The notes under the pieces: model-generated
Told to the model about the DNA's origin: nothing
Databases searched by the model: none
Seen by the model: only the letters and a program-made list of their open reading frames with translations
Assembly (NCBI GenBank): GCA_037043455.1
Contig: JAWPHD010003068.1
Span: forward strand, 166,026 to 230,025
Direction of reading: 5' to 3'
Origin: Cyrtodaria siliqua
Taxonomy: Eukaryota > Mollusca > Bivalvia > Adapedonta > Hiatellidae
Length of the DNA: 64,000 bases
Made by a program: the position numbers and the translations under genes
Part shown: positions 20,176 through 32,603 of the stretch, one piece after another
Numbering within the stretch: position 1 is the first letter of the stretch
Layout of the letters: every line of letters begins with the position of its first letter

Positions 20176-23100
20176 TGACGACAAAATCAAATAAGGTCAT
20201 TCAATGGAACTGCCGAGGTTTAAAACCTAATTACGATGAAATCAGCTTACTTTTAAATAAACACAACCCTGTTGCATTTTGTCTTCAAGAAACTTTCTTG
20301 AAGACTACTGATAAGATATCTTTTAAAAACTATTCATTGTATAACCATATTTGTGATACAAGTGATAAAGCTTCTGGAGGAGTTTCGATTCTTGTGTTAC
20401 AATGCACAGAGTTATAACAATATGCTCCTTATATTTACCGCCCAGTTTTTCACTAGAACTTAAAGATTTAAATCACCTAGTTGCACAATTTAGACACCAT
20501 TTATACTCTTGGGTGATTGTAATGCACACAACTACATTTGGGGTTGTAAGGATATTAACGATAAAGGCAAGAAAGTTGAAGATTTCTTAGCCAAAAATAA
20601 TTTGTGTCTTTTTAATAACAAATCACATACTTATTTACATCCAGTTACAGGCTCTCATTCTTCCATTGATTTAACAATATGCGATCCAACGCTCTTGATG
20701 GATTTTTCGTGGAGTGTTGGTGACGACCTATGTGGAAGTGACCACTTCCCCATATTTGCTGAAAATATCGGCCCTCCACTTCTCGAAAAAATGTAACGAT
20801 GGAAACTTCGCAAAGCTGATTGGGATTCGTTTCAATCTCTTTGTGAGGAGCAGTTAAAGCCTTCTGTTTTTGAGGATGTCGAAGACGCAACTGCTCTTTT
20901 TACCAAAACCCTTCATGATATAGCTGATCAAACTATTCCAAAAACCTCGGCAAATCCAAAACGCCCACATAAACCATGGTACGATGATGACTGCAAAAAG
21001 GCAGTCAGCGATCGTAAAGCTACATTGAATGCTTTTAACTTGAGGCCAACTCAAAATAATTTAGATACTTTTAGAGTTTTTCGTGCGAAAGCCCGTCGTA
21101 CTATTAACGATAGCAAGAGGAAATCCTGGATATCTTATGTCTCTAGGCTGAACTCTCGTTCATCTCTTAAGAAGACGTGGGACATGGTCCGGAAAATAAA
21201 CGGTAAAGGTAATTCTAGTTGTGTAAATCATCTTAAAACTGATAATGAGGATATTACTTCTGTCAAAGATATTACGAACACTTTGGCAGAAACTTTTTCT
21301 AAAAACTCTTTTTCTGAAAATTGTCAACCAAATTTTCAAAAAAAATAAGAAACTAAAAGAACAGAAGAAGCTGAATTTCAAGTCTAAAAATTTGGAGAAA
21401 TTCAATAAACTGTTCACTCTCAAAGAACTTCGAGAATCTCTTAAAAAGGCTCATGATACATCAGCTGGTCCTGATGATATCCATTATCAATTATTAAAAC
21501 ATTTACCTGAAACCTGTCTCTCTACACTTCTTGATATATTTAATAAGGTTTTGGTGACTGGAAACTTCCCCGATTCTTGGCGGGAAGCAATCGTTATTCC
21601 AGTCCCCAAACCTGGAAAGGATCATACGGACCCAATAAATTATCGCCCTATTGCTTTAACGAGTTGTTTATGTAAAACCATGGAACGAATGTTTAATGAG
21701 AGACTCGTTTGGTACCCGGAATCCAACAACCTGATAACAAAGTATCAAAGTGGATTTCGGCGCCAACGAGGCACAACAGACAATCTCATTCGATTTGAAT
21801 CATTTATTAGGGAAGCTTTCGTAAGAAAGAACATCTAGCCGCTGTATTTTTTGACTTGGAGAAAGCTTGTGATACTGCATGGAAGTACGGTATTATGAAT
21901 GATCTTCATGACCTTGGTCTTAGAGGCCGATTACCCATTTTTATAGAGATATTCTTAGATGATAGACAGTTTCGTGTCCGAATGGGTTCAACCCTCTCTG
22001 ACATTCATGAACAGGAGATGGATGTGCCACAGGGCAGCATACTCTCTGTCACCCTTTTTAATATAAAAATTAACAGTATAGTTAAATGCATCAATCCTGG
22101 TGTGGATTGCTCTCTATATGTTGACGACTTTGTAATATGTTATCGTGCAAAAAACATGAACACTATTGAGAGACAACTTCAACAATGTCTCAATAAACTT
22201 CAGTTCTGGTCTGATGAAAATGGTTTTAAATTTTCAAAATCTAAAACTAATTGTATGCATTTTTGTCAACTACTTAAACATCATGAAGACCCTCATCTAA
22301 CAATGGCTGGGTCACCAATACCAGTAGTGGATGAGACAAAATTCCTTGGTCTTATTTTTGACCGTAAATTAACGTTTATACCACACCTTAAATACTTGAA
22401 GGCCAAGTGCCTTAAAGCTCTTAATTTACTTAAAGTTGTTGCAAACACTAACTGAGGAGCTGATCGTAAAGTCCTCTTGCGACTTTACAGATCTCTTATC
22501 AGATCCAAGCTGGACTACGGCTCGATAGTATATGGATCGACTCGCAAGTCGTACTTGCAGATGCACGATCCTATACATAATCAAGGATTACGACTCGTCT
22601 TAGGTGTCTTTCGTACATCATCAGCTGAAAGTCTATATGTTGAAGCCAATGAACCGTCACTGTCTCATAGACAGGACAAATTAGCCCTTCAATACGCCAT
22701 TAAATTAAAGTCTAACCCTTCAAACCCAACTTTCGATAATGTTTTTAACCCAAGTTATGAACCTCTTTTTGATCGAAAACCGAAGACCATTCGATCATTT
22801 GGTCGTATTAAACCAAAATTGAGAGACACTGAAATCGACCTAAATTTAATTGCCAATTACAAAGTACCACAAATTCCACCGTGGACTTTGGAAACACCAA
22901 CAATTATTTTCAACCTTTGTAATAGTAACAATTCCAGTAAAGACCCCGCTGTCTTTCAAAGCAAATTTAATGAAATTAAATCGAAATACAGTAACAGTAT
23001 ACTTTCAACATATATACACAGATGGTTCTAAAGATGGAGATAAGGTAGCTGCAGCAGCTGTTGTTCACAAACACAGCGTAAAGAGCCGCCTGCCTGACAA

Positions 23101-23803
23101 GGCCTCTATCTTTTCAGCTGAACTTAAGGCAATTGAACTTGCCTTAAAATATATTCAGGAATCTGATGATGACCATTTTGTGGTCTTTTCTGATTCCCTT
23201 TAATCTCTTCAAGCACTGGGTAATATGAAACATGATAACCCAGTTGTGCTTCAACTTTTAGAAAAGTACAATTCTCTTATAATTGCTAAGGCAGCATTAG
23301 GTCTACATATACCTAATACCAATTTACCTTATACTGATTTTAAAAGTTGTATTAAATTTAACACATATATTCGTAACTCTTGGCAAACCGCTTGGGATTT
23401 GTCAGTTAACAATAAACTCCATTCAAGTAAACCGTTACTCGGAGAATGGCGTTCTTCTAGTAGACGCATTCGTCGAGAGGAAGTTGTCCTAGCCCGGTGC
23501 AGGATAGTGCATACACGTTATACTCATTCATATTTATTACAAGGTGAGCAATTACCAGAATGTGTACCCTGCTTTGCACCGTTAACGGTCAAACACATAT
23601 TACTGGAATGTGTAGACTTTGATCATATGCGTCAAAGGTACTACAATGTTAATACTATGACCGAGTTATTTAATACTATAGATTTTAGTCTAGTTTTAGA
23701 TTTCTTGAAGGAAGTCAGACTATATAAATATTATAATATGTACTTGTATATATTTACCTTTTTATATATCCGTTTTTGGGCATTTGTTGATTTACATATT
23801 TAG
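20175..23803 (+). pseudogene. LINE ORF2 (APE endonuclease - RT - RNase H), copy 2
   Basis: Order: endonuclease (VIQWNCRGL, LQET, GDCNAHN with the usual Phe changed to Cys, HSSIDLTICDP, GSDHFPI), RT (GPDDIHYQLLKHLPE, WREAIVIPVPKPGKDH, INYRPIALTSCLCK, FFDLEKACDTAW, VPQGSILSVTLF, LYVDDFVICY), RNase H (YIHRW/YTDGSKDGDK, AELKAIELAL, FSDSL) and the C-terminal Cys/His block. The RT catalytic YVDD is intact, unlike in copy 1. Breaks: about 90 bp missing at 20397, TAA at 20794-20796, a shift at TAG 21836-21838, TGA at 22453-22455, a shift in the RNase H start near 23003, and a TAA near 23201. Three of these are shared with copy 1. Confidence 0.85.
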
Positions 23804-24179
23804 TTTATATTACTACCATATCATCCCTTATTTTTTAATAGTTTTATCTTGATATTTTTACAAACACTATTTAGGTACCGACCATTTTGATTGCTGGGGG
23901 TGGCTTGGGATTTTTTTTGAAAAAATATTCTGGCCCTTGAATTGCTGAAAAAAAATATTCTGGCTCTGACTTGAAGGAAAAAAAATAAACAGTCCCTCAA
24001 ATTGTTGGAAAAAAATAATCTGGCTCTGAGTCCAATTAGAGGAAACAAATCTAGCTCCATCTTCAGTCAATAAGATAAATGCAGATCTACTTCATCAGCC
24101 ACTGGATTCAACATGGATATGTTAAACCACAATCTGGCTACATCCACAACTTCTGCTCAGTGAGTTGTAGAAGACAGTG

Positions 24180-25450
24180 ATAGTATTCATGGTTGTAATT
24201 AATGTGATGTGCATAGATCATGGTAGTAATACATGTGGTATACATTAGTCATGGCAGTTATAAATGTAGTATACACTGGCAATGGTGGCAGTAAATGTGT
24301 TGTATAAAGTGTTATAAAGTGATCATGGTAGTAATTTGGTATACATTGATCATGTTAGTAATGAACATGATATTCATCGTTATAATTAATGTGGTATACA
24401 TAAGTCATGGTTGTTATAAGGCCATTATTTTTTGATAATTTGTTTTACGAACCCTCCTACGACAAAACGAAATTAGTTGTTTTTGATTTTCCCTCCCTCC
24501 TACAGCTATTCTCTGTCCTCCTACAGCTATTCTCTGTCTTGATGGTTCTTAAAACTAATAGAAAATAATGGCTTAAATGTGATATACATTGGTCATGGTA
24601 GTATGTAAATATTGCAATCCTGCGAGGGTGACAGTGAACATTTGTCAACCTTCTAACGCTATTTATTTTATTATTCTGAAAAATATGTTTGAAAAAGATA
24701 TTTGGTTCTGCTAAATTTTCCTTTGAAATACATGGTCAATTCTCACTATTCTCAGCACCTAGAAAACATTTTTTGGCGGATGGTTCTTTATGTTCTTTCG
24801 GAATCTTCAGCTGTGAACTTACGAGTAAACTTCAAATCATCTTCAGAAAGTTGTGCAAACTGTATCAGCCATTTTAGTAAATGTTCACTGATTTTCATTT
24901 GTGTATGTAGACATACACTTTTCAGCATTGGACATCCCAATACATAATTATAAACCTGCTTTGACTTCACAATCATAAGACAGTATTATACTGGGGTGAC
25001 ATTGTAAAAACATGCTATCATTCAGTGACTCTCTCCACATTACAAGCGATATGCGATATTACAAAAATGGGAAAATAACAGTCTTTGAACATTGAACATG
25101 GATGTTTGACATGAGGTATATTATTAATAAATATGGTATCAAGTGGTCATGGTAGTAATAAATGTAGTATGCATAGCTCATGGTAGTAATACATGGGATA
25201 TTCAGTGGTCATGGTAATAATACATGGGGTATTCAGTGGTCATGGTAGTAATAAATGTGGTATTTAGTCTAAGTAGTCATGGTAGTACTAAATGTGATAT
25301 ACAGTGGTCATGATAGTAATACTTGCAATATGCAGTGGTCATGGTAGTAGAATATGAGGTAAAGAGTAGCCATGACAGTTATAGATATGATGCACTTTGG
25401 GCATGTTAGTAATCAATGTAGTATGCAGTGGTCATGATAGTATTACAATA
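24180..25450. repeat. Degenerate 30-35 bp minisatellite (catggtagtaata...)
   Basis: Diverged units of the form tcatggtagtaataaatg followed by tggtatacattgg occur at 24180-24440 and again at 25130-25445, with unrelated sequence (24440-25130) between. It lies within the element at 23863-27254. No gene is visible. Short open frames here have no domains. Confidence 0.6.
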
Positions 25451-27060
25451 AAAGGGTCCTGGTACCTTTACGATGGACTAAAGTTGTGAATATCATCAAC
25501 AAGTTAATGGACTTAAGAAACAGCTTAAGCCACATGCAATGCCAGGTTACAGACAAAACCATGGGCTATATGCCAGTGTTAATAAGAATGGTATGGAACA
25601 TGGTAGTCATTGCCCAGTACAAAACGATACCCTACCAAACAAAACATCCAATCAATTCATAATTTAGAAGAGCAAAAGGGGGCTCACATAGAAAGCGGAC
25701 AAGTACAAGCATAACTAAATATTAACACCAGCACATGATATGCATGAAGTTCTATCAACCAAATATGAAAGATCCATATTAAACAAAAGAGCTGTCGAAA
25801 GGACAGCATTCTCCACTATTCAAGGTCAATTTTAAACAAGGTCACTGACACTTCTGTCTCACCAGCCATGGTGCCAGTTCATTCACAAGGTCAAGTCTTA
25901 ATTGTGGAGGTTAATAGGTGGTGGTGACTGAGGTAGGGTGTAAGGGGTGCGGGGTGGGTGTGGTCAGTGAACATATATACCCAAATATCAAAGCAAGACC
26001 TTCAATACCCCAAAAAATAATATGAACTTGAAGAGGGTGAGGAGTGAAGTGAAGTGTTACTGAGTAGGGAAAAAAACACAGAAATAATTCAATATTGTCT
26101 TTGGAGATGGGGGTTGAGAGGAGGGTGTTGGGAAGGGGATGGAAGAGAACAGGATGGATGCAGACATGGTAACTTAATAATAGAATAAATATTTGTCTAT
26201 CTGGGGAAGGTGTGGGGTTTATGGGGCTAATGATATATACAGCTTGCCATTGTTATTGGATGTATACAGTGGTTTCATTGAAATATATGAGGCTGCTTAA
26301 CAAACTTTAATTGAGACTCTAGTTGAAAAAGAAAATATCATCTGGCTAAACTGAAAAGTTATGAAACATGATTGTGTCTGTAAGTGATGACACTTGTCCA
26401 GCTCCTTTGGCTGAGATATATGGCTAGTGGGTATTGAAATAAATTGTACTTGCCAACAAATAAAATAAAAGCAATTCTAAGTCGAAAATTATAGGCTACA
26501 CATTTTCTAAAATACAATACAGAAAATATTTATCCAGAAAAAGGGCCATAATTTTGCTAAAATGCAATACAGATTGTCTGCTAGCATTCACGCTTTACTG
26601 AAGTTGTATTAATAATTAACAATCACCTATTGAAATAAAGGACTTGCCTAAAAACTTTAACCAGCATTTAGAAGTCGAACAAAAAAACATAACTTTGCTT
26701 AAATGCAATACAGAGTTAATATGGAACATGTGTCTACTAGTGCCCTTGATATTCCAAGCTTTACTGATGTACGACTTTAAGTTGTTAAAATAAATGGACT
26801 TTGTCAAAAAAGAACTTTAACCAGAAATTCAAAGTAATAAATAAAAAACATGCTTTTGCTTAAATGCCAAACAGAGTTATGGAACCTGTGTCTACCAGTG
26901 TCCTTGATGGTACTGATGACATATTTCAAGTTTCACTGACCAGTGGTTGCTGAAATAACAGGACTTGGCTAACAACTGAAAACCAACCTGACGACGCAGA
27001 CGTTGAGTAGATCTACAACAGCTCTTCTTATTCTACGAATAGTAAAACTTAAAAACAAAA
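25450..27060. other. Interior of the 23863 element, no gene seen
   Basis: AT-rich, low-information sequence. The stretch 26480-26900 contains two or three diverged copies of a block with tgcaatacag and actttaaccagaa (an internal duplication). I recognise no protein domain on either strand. Confidence 0.4.
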
Positions 27061-27254
27061 ATAGTCTGGCTTTCAAGTTCACGAAAAAAAATAATCTGCC
27101 CGGTGTATTAGGCGAAAAAAAATCCCGGCTTTCAAGAAATGATTTTATTTTTATTCCGGCTCAAAGGAAAATCCCAACCCCGCCCCCCTCCCCACCTCCC
27201 ACTCCCACCACTCCCCCTCCCACACCCCAGATATCAAACTGGTCGGTCCCTTAC

Positions 27255-29190
27255 CATCAACAAATTGAATTGAATTGGGGTTTTAAGGCGCACCAACACA
27301 TGAAAAGGTTATATGGCGCCTAACAGGCATGAACATGCCAGGCTCATTTTCCATGTACATCGAGATAAAATGGGCCTAGAAACTTCTCACCCTGAACTGC
27401 AGAGTTGCTGCAAATTCTATCGTAGAAACTCCATTTACGCTGGAGCCACGTTATTGCTTTTCTGCCACTGCTCTTTTGATGCGAGCGAGATAGCACCTGA
27501 AACAATGCAGGGATCATGAGGAAGACCTTTAATGAACATGAACAAAAATGGTAAAATGAACATGAATTTTGGGGGATTTTATCCCTCTGCCTACCCCTCA
27601 AAAGGGATCTGCAGTGGCCCTATTCTTTCCCCCGTGACCAAACGGGGGCCCCCGGGAACCACACGGGCTTACCATTAACGAGGTATGTGACTTAACTTGC
27701 TATCTGACTTCTAACTTTTCCTAATCTTACGGTCGTAACACGCATTCAGTCTATGTGTTTCTAGCTCGGTCCTGGGTTCATGTCTCTCGCTCTGTTGTAG
27801 ACGGGCGAGGCCGAGGCCTTTAGAAAGGGGAATTTTAGCCTATATTTTTCATACAAAGAACCACATATACCTGTTTTAAAAAGGTATTATATGTCTATTG
27901 AAAAAGAGTTTTTAATATACTTATACGACTGTTTTTAAAAAAAAACCGGTATCAGTGCAAAGAAGAAGTTCTATTTAAGCAAAATCGCATAATGGTGGTC
28001 AGTAAGTAACTCTCGTTTCCTTTTGTAAAATAATAAGTATTTTCTGTAATTTATGGTGCCATTTTGGCCACATTGTTGATCCACAGACATTTGTTATTAT
28101 GTTACACTTGTGAGTGTATGGAGATGAGTGTATGAATACAGTATTTTGGCCTATCGGTGTTTATTTTTTAAAATGAGCATTCATTTATGAGACAAATTAT
28201 TTCTTTGAATATACATGACTTTGTTGTGGATTTTTTGGCAGCATATGTGCCATTTTTGATGAGAATTACGTCTTATTTTTAATTTTAAGGCTTCTTACAG
28301 TACTAGCTTTCATACGCGAGGACAAACAGGGAGGGTCTAACCACTCTCCGCCTTACCCAACGCCACGGAGATTGACGTATGGTACCCTGGTGACTGGATG
28401 TGTGTAGCCGTACACTGGATAGTCGGCAAATTGAGTTATTATTTACTTCGTCTGGTGCTGGTCTAATTGATGTAGTCATCCGGATGCCAGGCTAGCGGGG
28501 TAGGCTGTGGGATATAATGATATTGTATTAGTATTGTATTGTAACGTACCGTAGCTCTTATATGATATGCCTACCGTAGAGCTATGTTTCCGTAGCTTTT
28601 TAATATAATATGTAGGATATCAGGAACGTCTCCAGTTGACGAAACATTAAACATAACAGGTATTCATGCACAGAACTCCCAAAACTCCCAAAACTCACGC
28701 CGATCTAGTCATGTTTGTTTAGCTTGTGTATATTTCTTGAAAGGTTTCAATGTGTTCCTTTCGAAATATCCCACTCTCCTCTGAAAGCTTCAAAAGTTAA
28801 ATGTTTATTACGATGTCAACGATAAAGGTGATCAAGTTGTATATGTGTGACATTTAAAATAGAAAGTATTAGATGTACAGATGCATATATATACGATGAC
28901 ATTTATTCAAGTTTGGAGTAAATGTAAAACATAACCAAACAATAGCAAACAGCATTCTAAACGCTATCGTACAGTAACTATACCGTACCTTACCAAACAA
29001 TGGCAAACATTGTTCCAAACGGTATCGTACCGTAATTATACCGTACCTTATATTGTCATTATTAATTATATCACATGTATCATATATAAATATGTAAAAA
29101 TATTATATCAATAGTACACATAGGGGGTTACACTGTTAACCGTGTCCTTGATTTACGGTTAAACTGTCAGATACCGTACCTTCCGTTCAT
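27255..29190. other. Intergenic sequence with repeat scraps, no gene seen
   Basis: The start (27262-27335: ggggttttaaggcgcacc, then ggttatatggcgcc) resembles a dispersed repeat tail that I associate with bivalve genomes; this is from memory and unproven. A G/C-rich inverted motif (ccccgtgaccaaacgggg) lies at 27631-27648. A roughly 110 bp stretch at 28932-29050 is two diverged copies of one unit (accaaacaatagcaaac / accaaacaatggcaaac). The open frames at 27003-27519 show no domain. Confidence 0.4.
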
Positions 29191-29690
29191 CATTTAAAGG
29201 GTCCTCCAAATTGAAATAACTTCCCTTTGTATTACAAAGATAATGATTAGCAGTTTCTAAAAATACTTCGGTCAACATCGTAAACCTATTCGTTCATCGG
29301 TAAATCACGAATCCATACGGCACATTTGCCCCTAATACACACCTGTCACGGAAACGTAACTGAGGTTTCACGGAAACAGCCGAATGGAAAAACCCTGTTG
29401 ACGTCACGCATTACCCATGGTTCATTAGAAACGAAACTGGCGGACACAAACGAAGTAAACAATGCGAGCGAAGTGGAAAATGTTGAACACATTTTGTTTT
29501 CCCCATCCACTTTAATTTTGAGCGTATAATGCATAAATGTAAACAATAAACGTATAATACAAATAAACTGGTGGTATTGCATTCTGCAATGTCTTCATCC
29601 TGTGACTGTGTCTCCGTCTGTGGGTCTGCAAATCGGAGAATCGGGGAATTGCGTCAGGTTTCAGCATTGGTTTTAAGTTTTCGATACCTA

Positions 29691-31037
29691 CCGTATTTAC
29701 TCAATGAGTCCGGACACTCATAAATTCCAGACACCTAATTAATTGAAGGATATAATAAAACTAGTGTTCGGATATATAATTAATCTTATTTCAATAGTTT
29801 TGATGGTTTTATACATTCGGACAGCGGGAAAAGATAAACTATTCGCCGAAAATGACGAGTTAAAATTACGATCAACGACTTCTTCTAATTGCTGATTGCA
29901 TCTCGATAATTACCAACAGAGGCAGCAGAATATACTTCAATGAATTTAATTGTAACTTGTTTGATGCAATTAAATAAAAAAATTTGATTGTGATTTTTTA
30001 CTGTTATTAACGAGCCATTTTGAAACAGTTACATTATAACTGACCCATGCTATAAACATACATCCATATAAATTCTGTGTAATCGGTCAGGCGCGTGTTG
30101 AAACAATTGTTTAAACCAGGTAAAACCATTCCAATGTAGGTGTTACGGGTTGTTTTGTGTTGTCGCTGTAGTAGCTAGTGGGCCATTCCATTATCAGCAA
30201 AAAAAATACGGACTCGCTCACACAGGTAAAGTGCTGTGCGATTTGGTGTCTGTACAACTACTATTTTTTATTTCATACTATAAGCATGGCATGCTTTGTT
30301 TTTTAGCTTCGATTTGAGGAATAACATGATGGTGCAATTAAATGGACAAAGAACACGACTATTTTATGATTTTAATTTATTTTCTGCGATACCTTATATG
30401 TTTTTATTTTGTTATAAAATAATCAACATGTTTAAAAATTGCATTGTTTCATTATTCAATAAAGTTCATTGCTACATTTCAAACAAAATATAATAATTTA
30501 ATATAATAAACTAAATGTCATAATTGTTCATTAGTTCATTGTTTACATATTTTTTATTAGTTCACTGTTGTGGATTGAATCGCATATAGCACAGTATACT
30601 ATTACACAGTCCGCACAAGCCAGCATATACCTACACTTGTGACTAGAACGTGACAGTTCCACAGATCAAACGGTGTACCGCTCACTCACCGCATAACTAA
30701 CTCTACCCGCGTGTAAAGTGTGTCTCGGTGTACTGATTTCACAGGTTTTACAGTTTGCCCAAGTTGAGTACCGTAATTTTAGACAGTTTATAGAATAGCC
30801 GAATAATTACCAATAAGTGATAATTAATGGATGGATTTTCGTAATTACCGTAAACAACGAAGGTGAGATTGCCCCGAACATCACAATTAAAAATACTTAC
30901 TGTAGAATGTTAATTTACCGTTCCCTCTCAAAATATTCGGACATTGGCAAATATGAATTAATTTTGGAAAGTTATATTTCCGGACACCAATTTTTATTTT
31001 ATTTTATCCCGTCCAAACTGATAGAGTAAATACGGTA
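29691..31037. mobile_element. Nested element with diverged 27 bp inverted ends
   Basis: The left end TACCGTATTTACTCAATG and the right end, reverse complemented, TACCGTATTTACTCTATC share about 22 of 27 bases, including a later GGAC. The interior is AT-rich. No transposase is recognised and no clear target duplication is seen. Confidence 0.4.
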
Positions 31038-31049
31038 ATCTTTTTTCCG

Positions 31050-31259
31050 TTACATATCTTTCTCAATAAAATGGTCCGAACATACGCAAGAGTGCTCTGA
31101 AAAATTCCATTTCAAAGCGTTTTGCAAAACAAGAAGTTCAATCCATTTAGTTCGATGACGGCCACATGGAAATGTGTGGAGACTTACACTGCCTTCCTGT
31201 TTACTTTTTCTACAAAAGCTTAATGAGCACCTTTTCACCCATGATGAAGACACGAACAC
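31050..31259 (-). pseudogene. THAP zinc-finger fragment
   Basis: A 69-residue frame with the C2CH THAP pattern: CSLSFC at the start, VSLHTFPCGRHRTKW in the middle (the conserved Pro, Arg and Trp), then WNFSEHSCVCSDHF, where the final Cys and His complete the zinc site. THAP domains bind DNA and are found in P-element transposases and in host proteins derived from them. No further domain follows, because the frame ends at 31050 and upstream sequence does not continue it. It lies inside the TTAA-flanked element, so a decayed transposase is the simplest reading; a lone exon of a host THAP gene is the alternative. Confidence 0.65.
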
Positions 31260-31659
31260 ATCAATATTCCAGGGTTTAAAACACTTAGGCTATATGAGAA
31301 AAATGAACATCCAACAAGAGTAAGGGTTTGTTTACACATAGATACGCGCCATAATTGATTATGTAAATTAGGTAATTTGTACGGAAGATGTGATTGGTCA
31401 ACCCCTTATGACGTCATTTTCCGAAGATCGGCCGCGCACCAGTTTTTGTTATGTACAGATAAACTTCATACCTATAAAACTTGCTTTTATCAACGGTTTT
31501 TGAGAAAACGGACGATGACATTGACATTCTATTATAATAAGCTTTCATTTAAAATCACTTTATTTTTCAATTTGGAGGACCCTTTAACACTTACCATGGA
31601 AACGATGTAATCGACTGTACACATATACGGATACATGCCTAAGTACATATATTTCATCT

Positions 31660-31850
31660 CAGGACTTTGCGTATCGACGAACTGACTCGGGTCTGTCCGC
31701 AGTGGTAATGTAATTACCTTGTGTTTTAGACTAGCTATCTTCAGGTGTTTCTGATCAGGTCAATCTGTTCAATGACCTCTGTAACGTGTTTAAGGTCAAG
31801 TGTTTTCAGATGCTTCTGATTATTGAGATTGGTGAAACCTCTGAAGTTGA
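31660..31850 (-). pseudogene. LRR gene fragment, second copy, frameshifted
   Basis: Minus-strand translation gives NQKHLKTLDLKHVTEVIEQIDLIR, then a small deletion shifts the frame into HLKIASLKHKVITLP and DPSQFVDTQSPEM. This parallels the end of the larger LRR pseudogene at 32604-33438. The splice-donor sequence found in that copy is lost here (ATGAAATAT instead of ATGAGGTAAGG). It is a broken duplicate, separated from the first by a minisatellite. Confidence 0.65.
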
Positions 31851-32430
31851 GAATATACTTATCGTGTATCTTACATAGTGAAAATATACTTACCGTGTGT
31901 CTTACATATACATTATAGACTTACCCGTGTATTTTACATATAGATTATAGACCTCCGTTGTATCTTACATAGAGAGTATAGACATTCCGTGTATCTTACA
32001 TAGGGAGTATAGACGTGCCGTGTAATTTACATTGTGAATATAGACTTGCCAGGTATCGTACATAGAGAGTACAGACTTACCGTGTATCGTACATCAAATG
32101 TATTGACTTTCCGTTCATCTTACAGAGCAAATATATGCTTGTCGTGTATCTTACAAAGATAATTAACTTGCCGTGTATCTTACTTAAGCAGTTTCGACTT
32201 GTCGTGTACCTTAATGAGAGAGTAGTCTTGCCGTGTATCGTGCACAGAGGCGCCGTCTATCGTATAGAGAGAGTACAAACTTGACGAGTGTTGTGATGAA
32301 GAGAGTACATCGTAGAATGCATACATTTGCCGTGTATCTCATAGTGGGTATGTACTTAACATGTATCTTGCACAGACAGTATAGTCTTTCCGTGCATCTT
32401 ATATATGCATGTTCCGTTTCCTTGACACAC
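31850..32430. repeat. Degenerate ~36 bp minisatellite
   Basis: About 15 diverged tandem units built around cttgccgtgtatcttaca followed by tagagagtatagac. It lies between the two LRR fragments, that is, in what would have been an intron or intergenic part of the duplicated gene. The open frames over it are by-products of the repeat. Confidence 0.75.
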
Positions 32431-32603
32431 AATGGCATATATTGAACAAGAATAAAAAGTACAAATCAAACACAAGCGGTTATACCCTGTACCAATACAA
32501 CGCTGGTAGTTTCGCAATAAACTAGTGATACATCCACAAAACGTCATTAATAAACACTAAAAGTATGCTGCTTGGGTCACTCTAATAAGATAATGTTCCT
32601 TAC

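Larger units (their letters stand above)
18145..23861 (+). mobile_element. I-clade (Nimb-like) LINE, copy 2, 3'-truncated
   Basis: Aligned with copy 1 from the first base (catggataaaattacc). It stops at gatatttttaca (about 23861), about 95 bp short of the attc tail of copy 1, and continues directly into aacactatttagg, the start of the next element. It lacks the 80 bp segment of copy 1 near 690 and has its own deletions near 19110, 19182 and 20397. It keeps the complete endonuclease end (SDH) and the YVDD box that copy 1 lost. Confidence 0.85.
23863..27254. mobile_element. 3.4 kb non-autonomous DNA element with long degenerate inverted ends
   Basis: The left end reads ggtaccgaccattttgat, then ctgggggtggc and a T/A-rich part with repeated aaatattctggc motifs. 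The right end, reverse complemented, reads gggaccgaccagtttgat, then ctgggg, a G-rich part, and again similar gccggaataaa/ccagac motifs. The termini are clearly related but diverged. No transposase is visible inside, and the interior is a degenerate minisatellite plus AT-rich sequence. A second copy of the left end is at 6009-6070. Confidence 0.55.
29198..31583. mobile_element. DNA transposon relic with TTAA-flanked inverted ends and a THAP domain
   Basis: The left end AGGGTCCTCCAAATTGAAA (29198-29216) is exactly repeated in inverse orientation at 31565-31583. Both are flanked on the outside by TTAA (29194-29197 and 31584-31587), the target used by piggyBac-type transposons. Inside lies a THAP zinc finger on the minus strand, which is more typical of P-element-like transposases, so the superfamily is unclear. 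A second inverted pair (taccgtatttactc at 29691 and gagtaaatacggta near 31024) suggests a nested element. Confidence 0.6.

Noticed and set aside
27750..27790. tRNA-derived SINE head (gtcctgggttcatgtct)
   Set aside because: The B-box match is poor and no A-box stands at the right distance.
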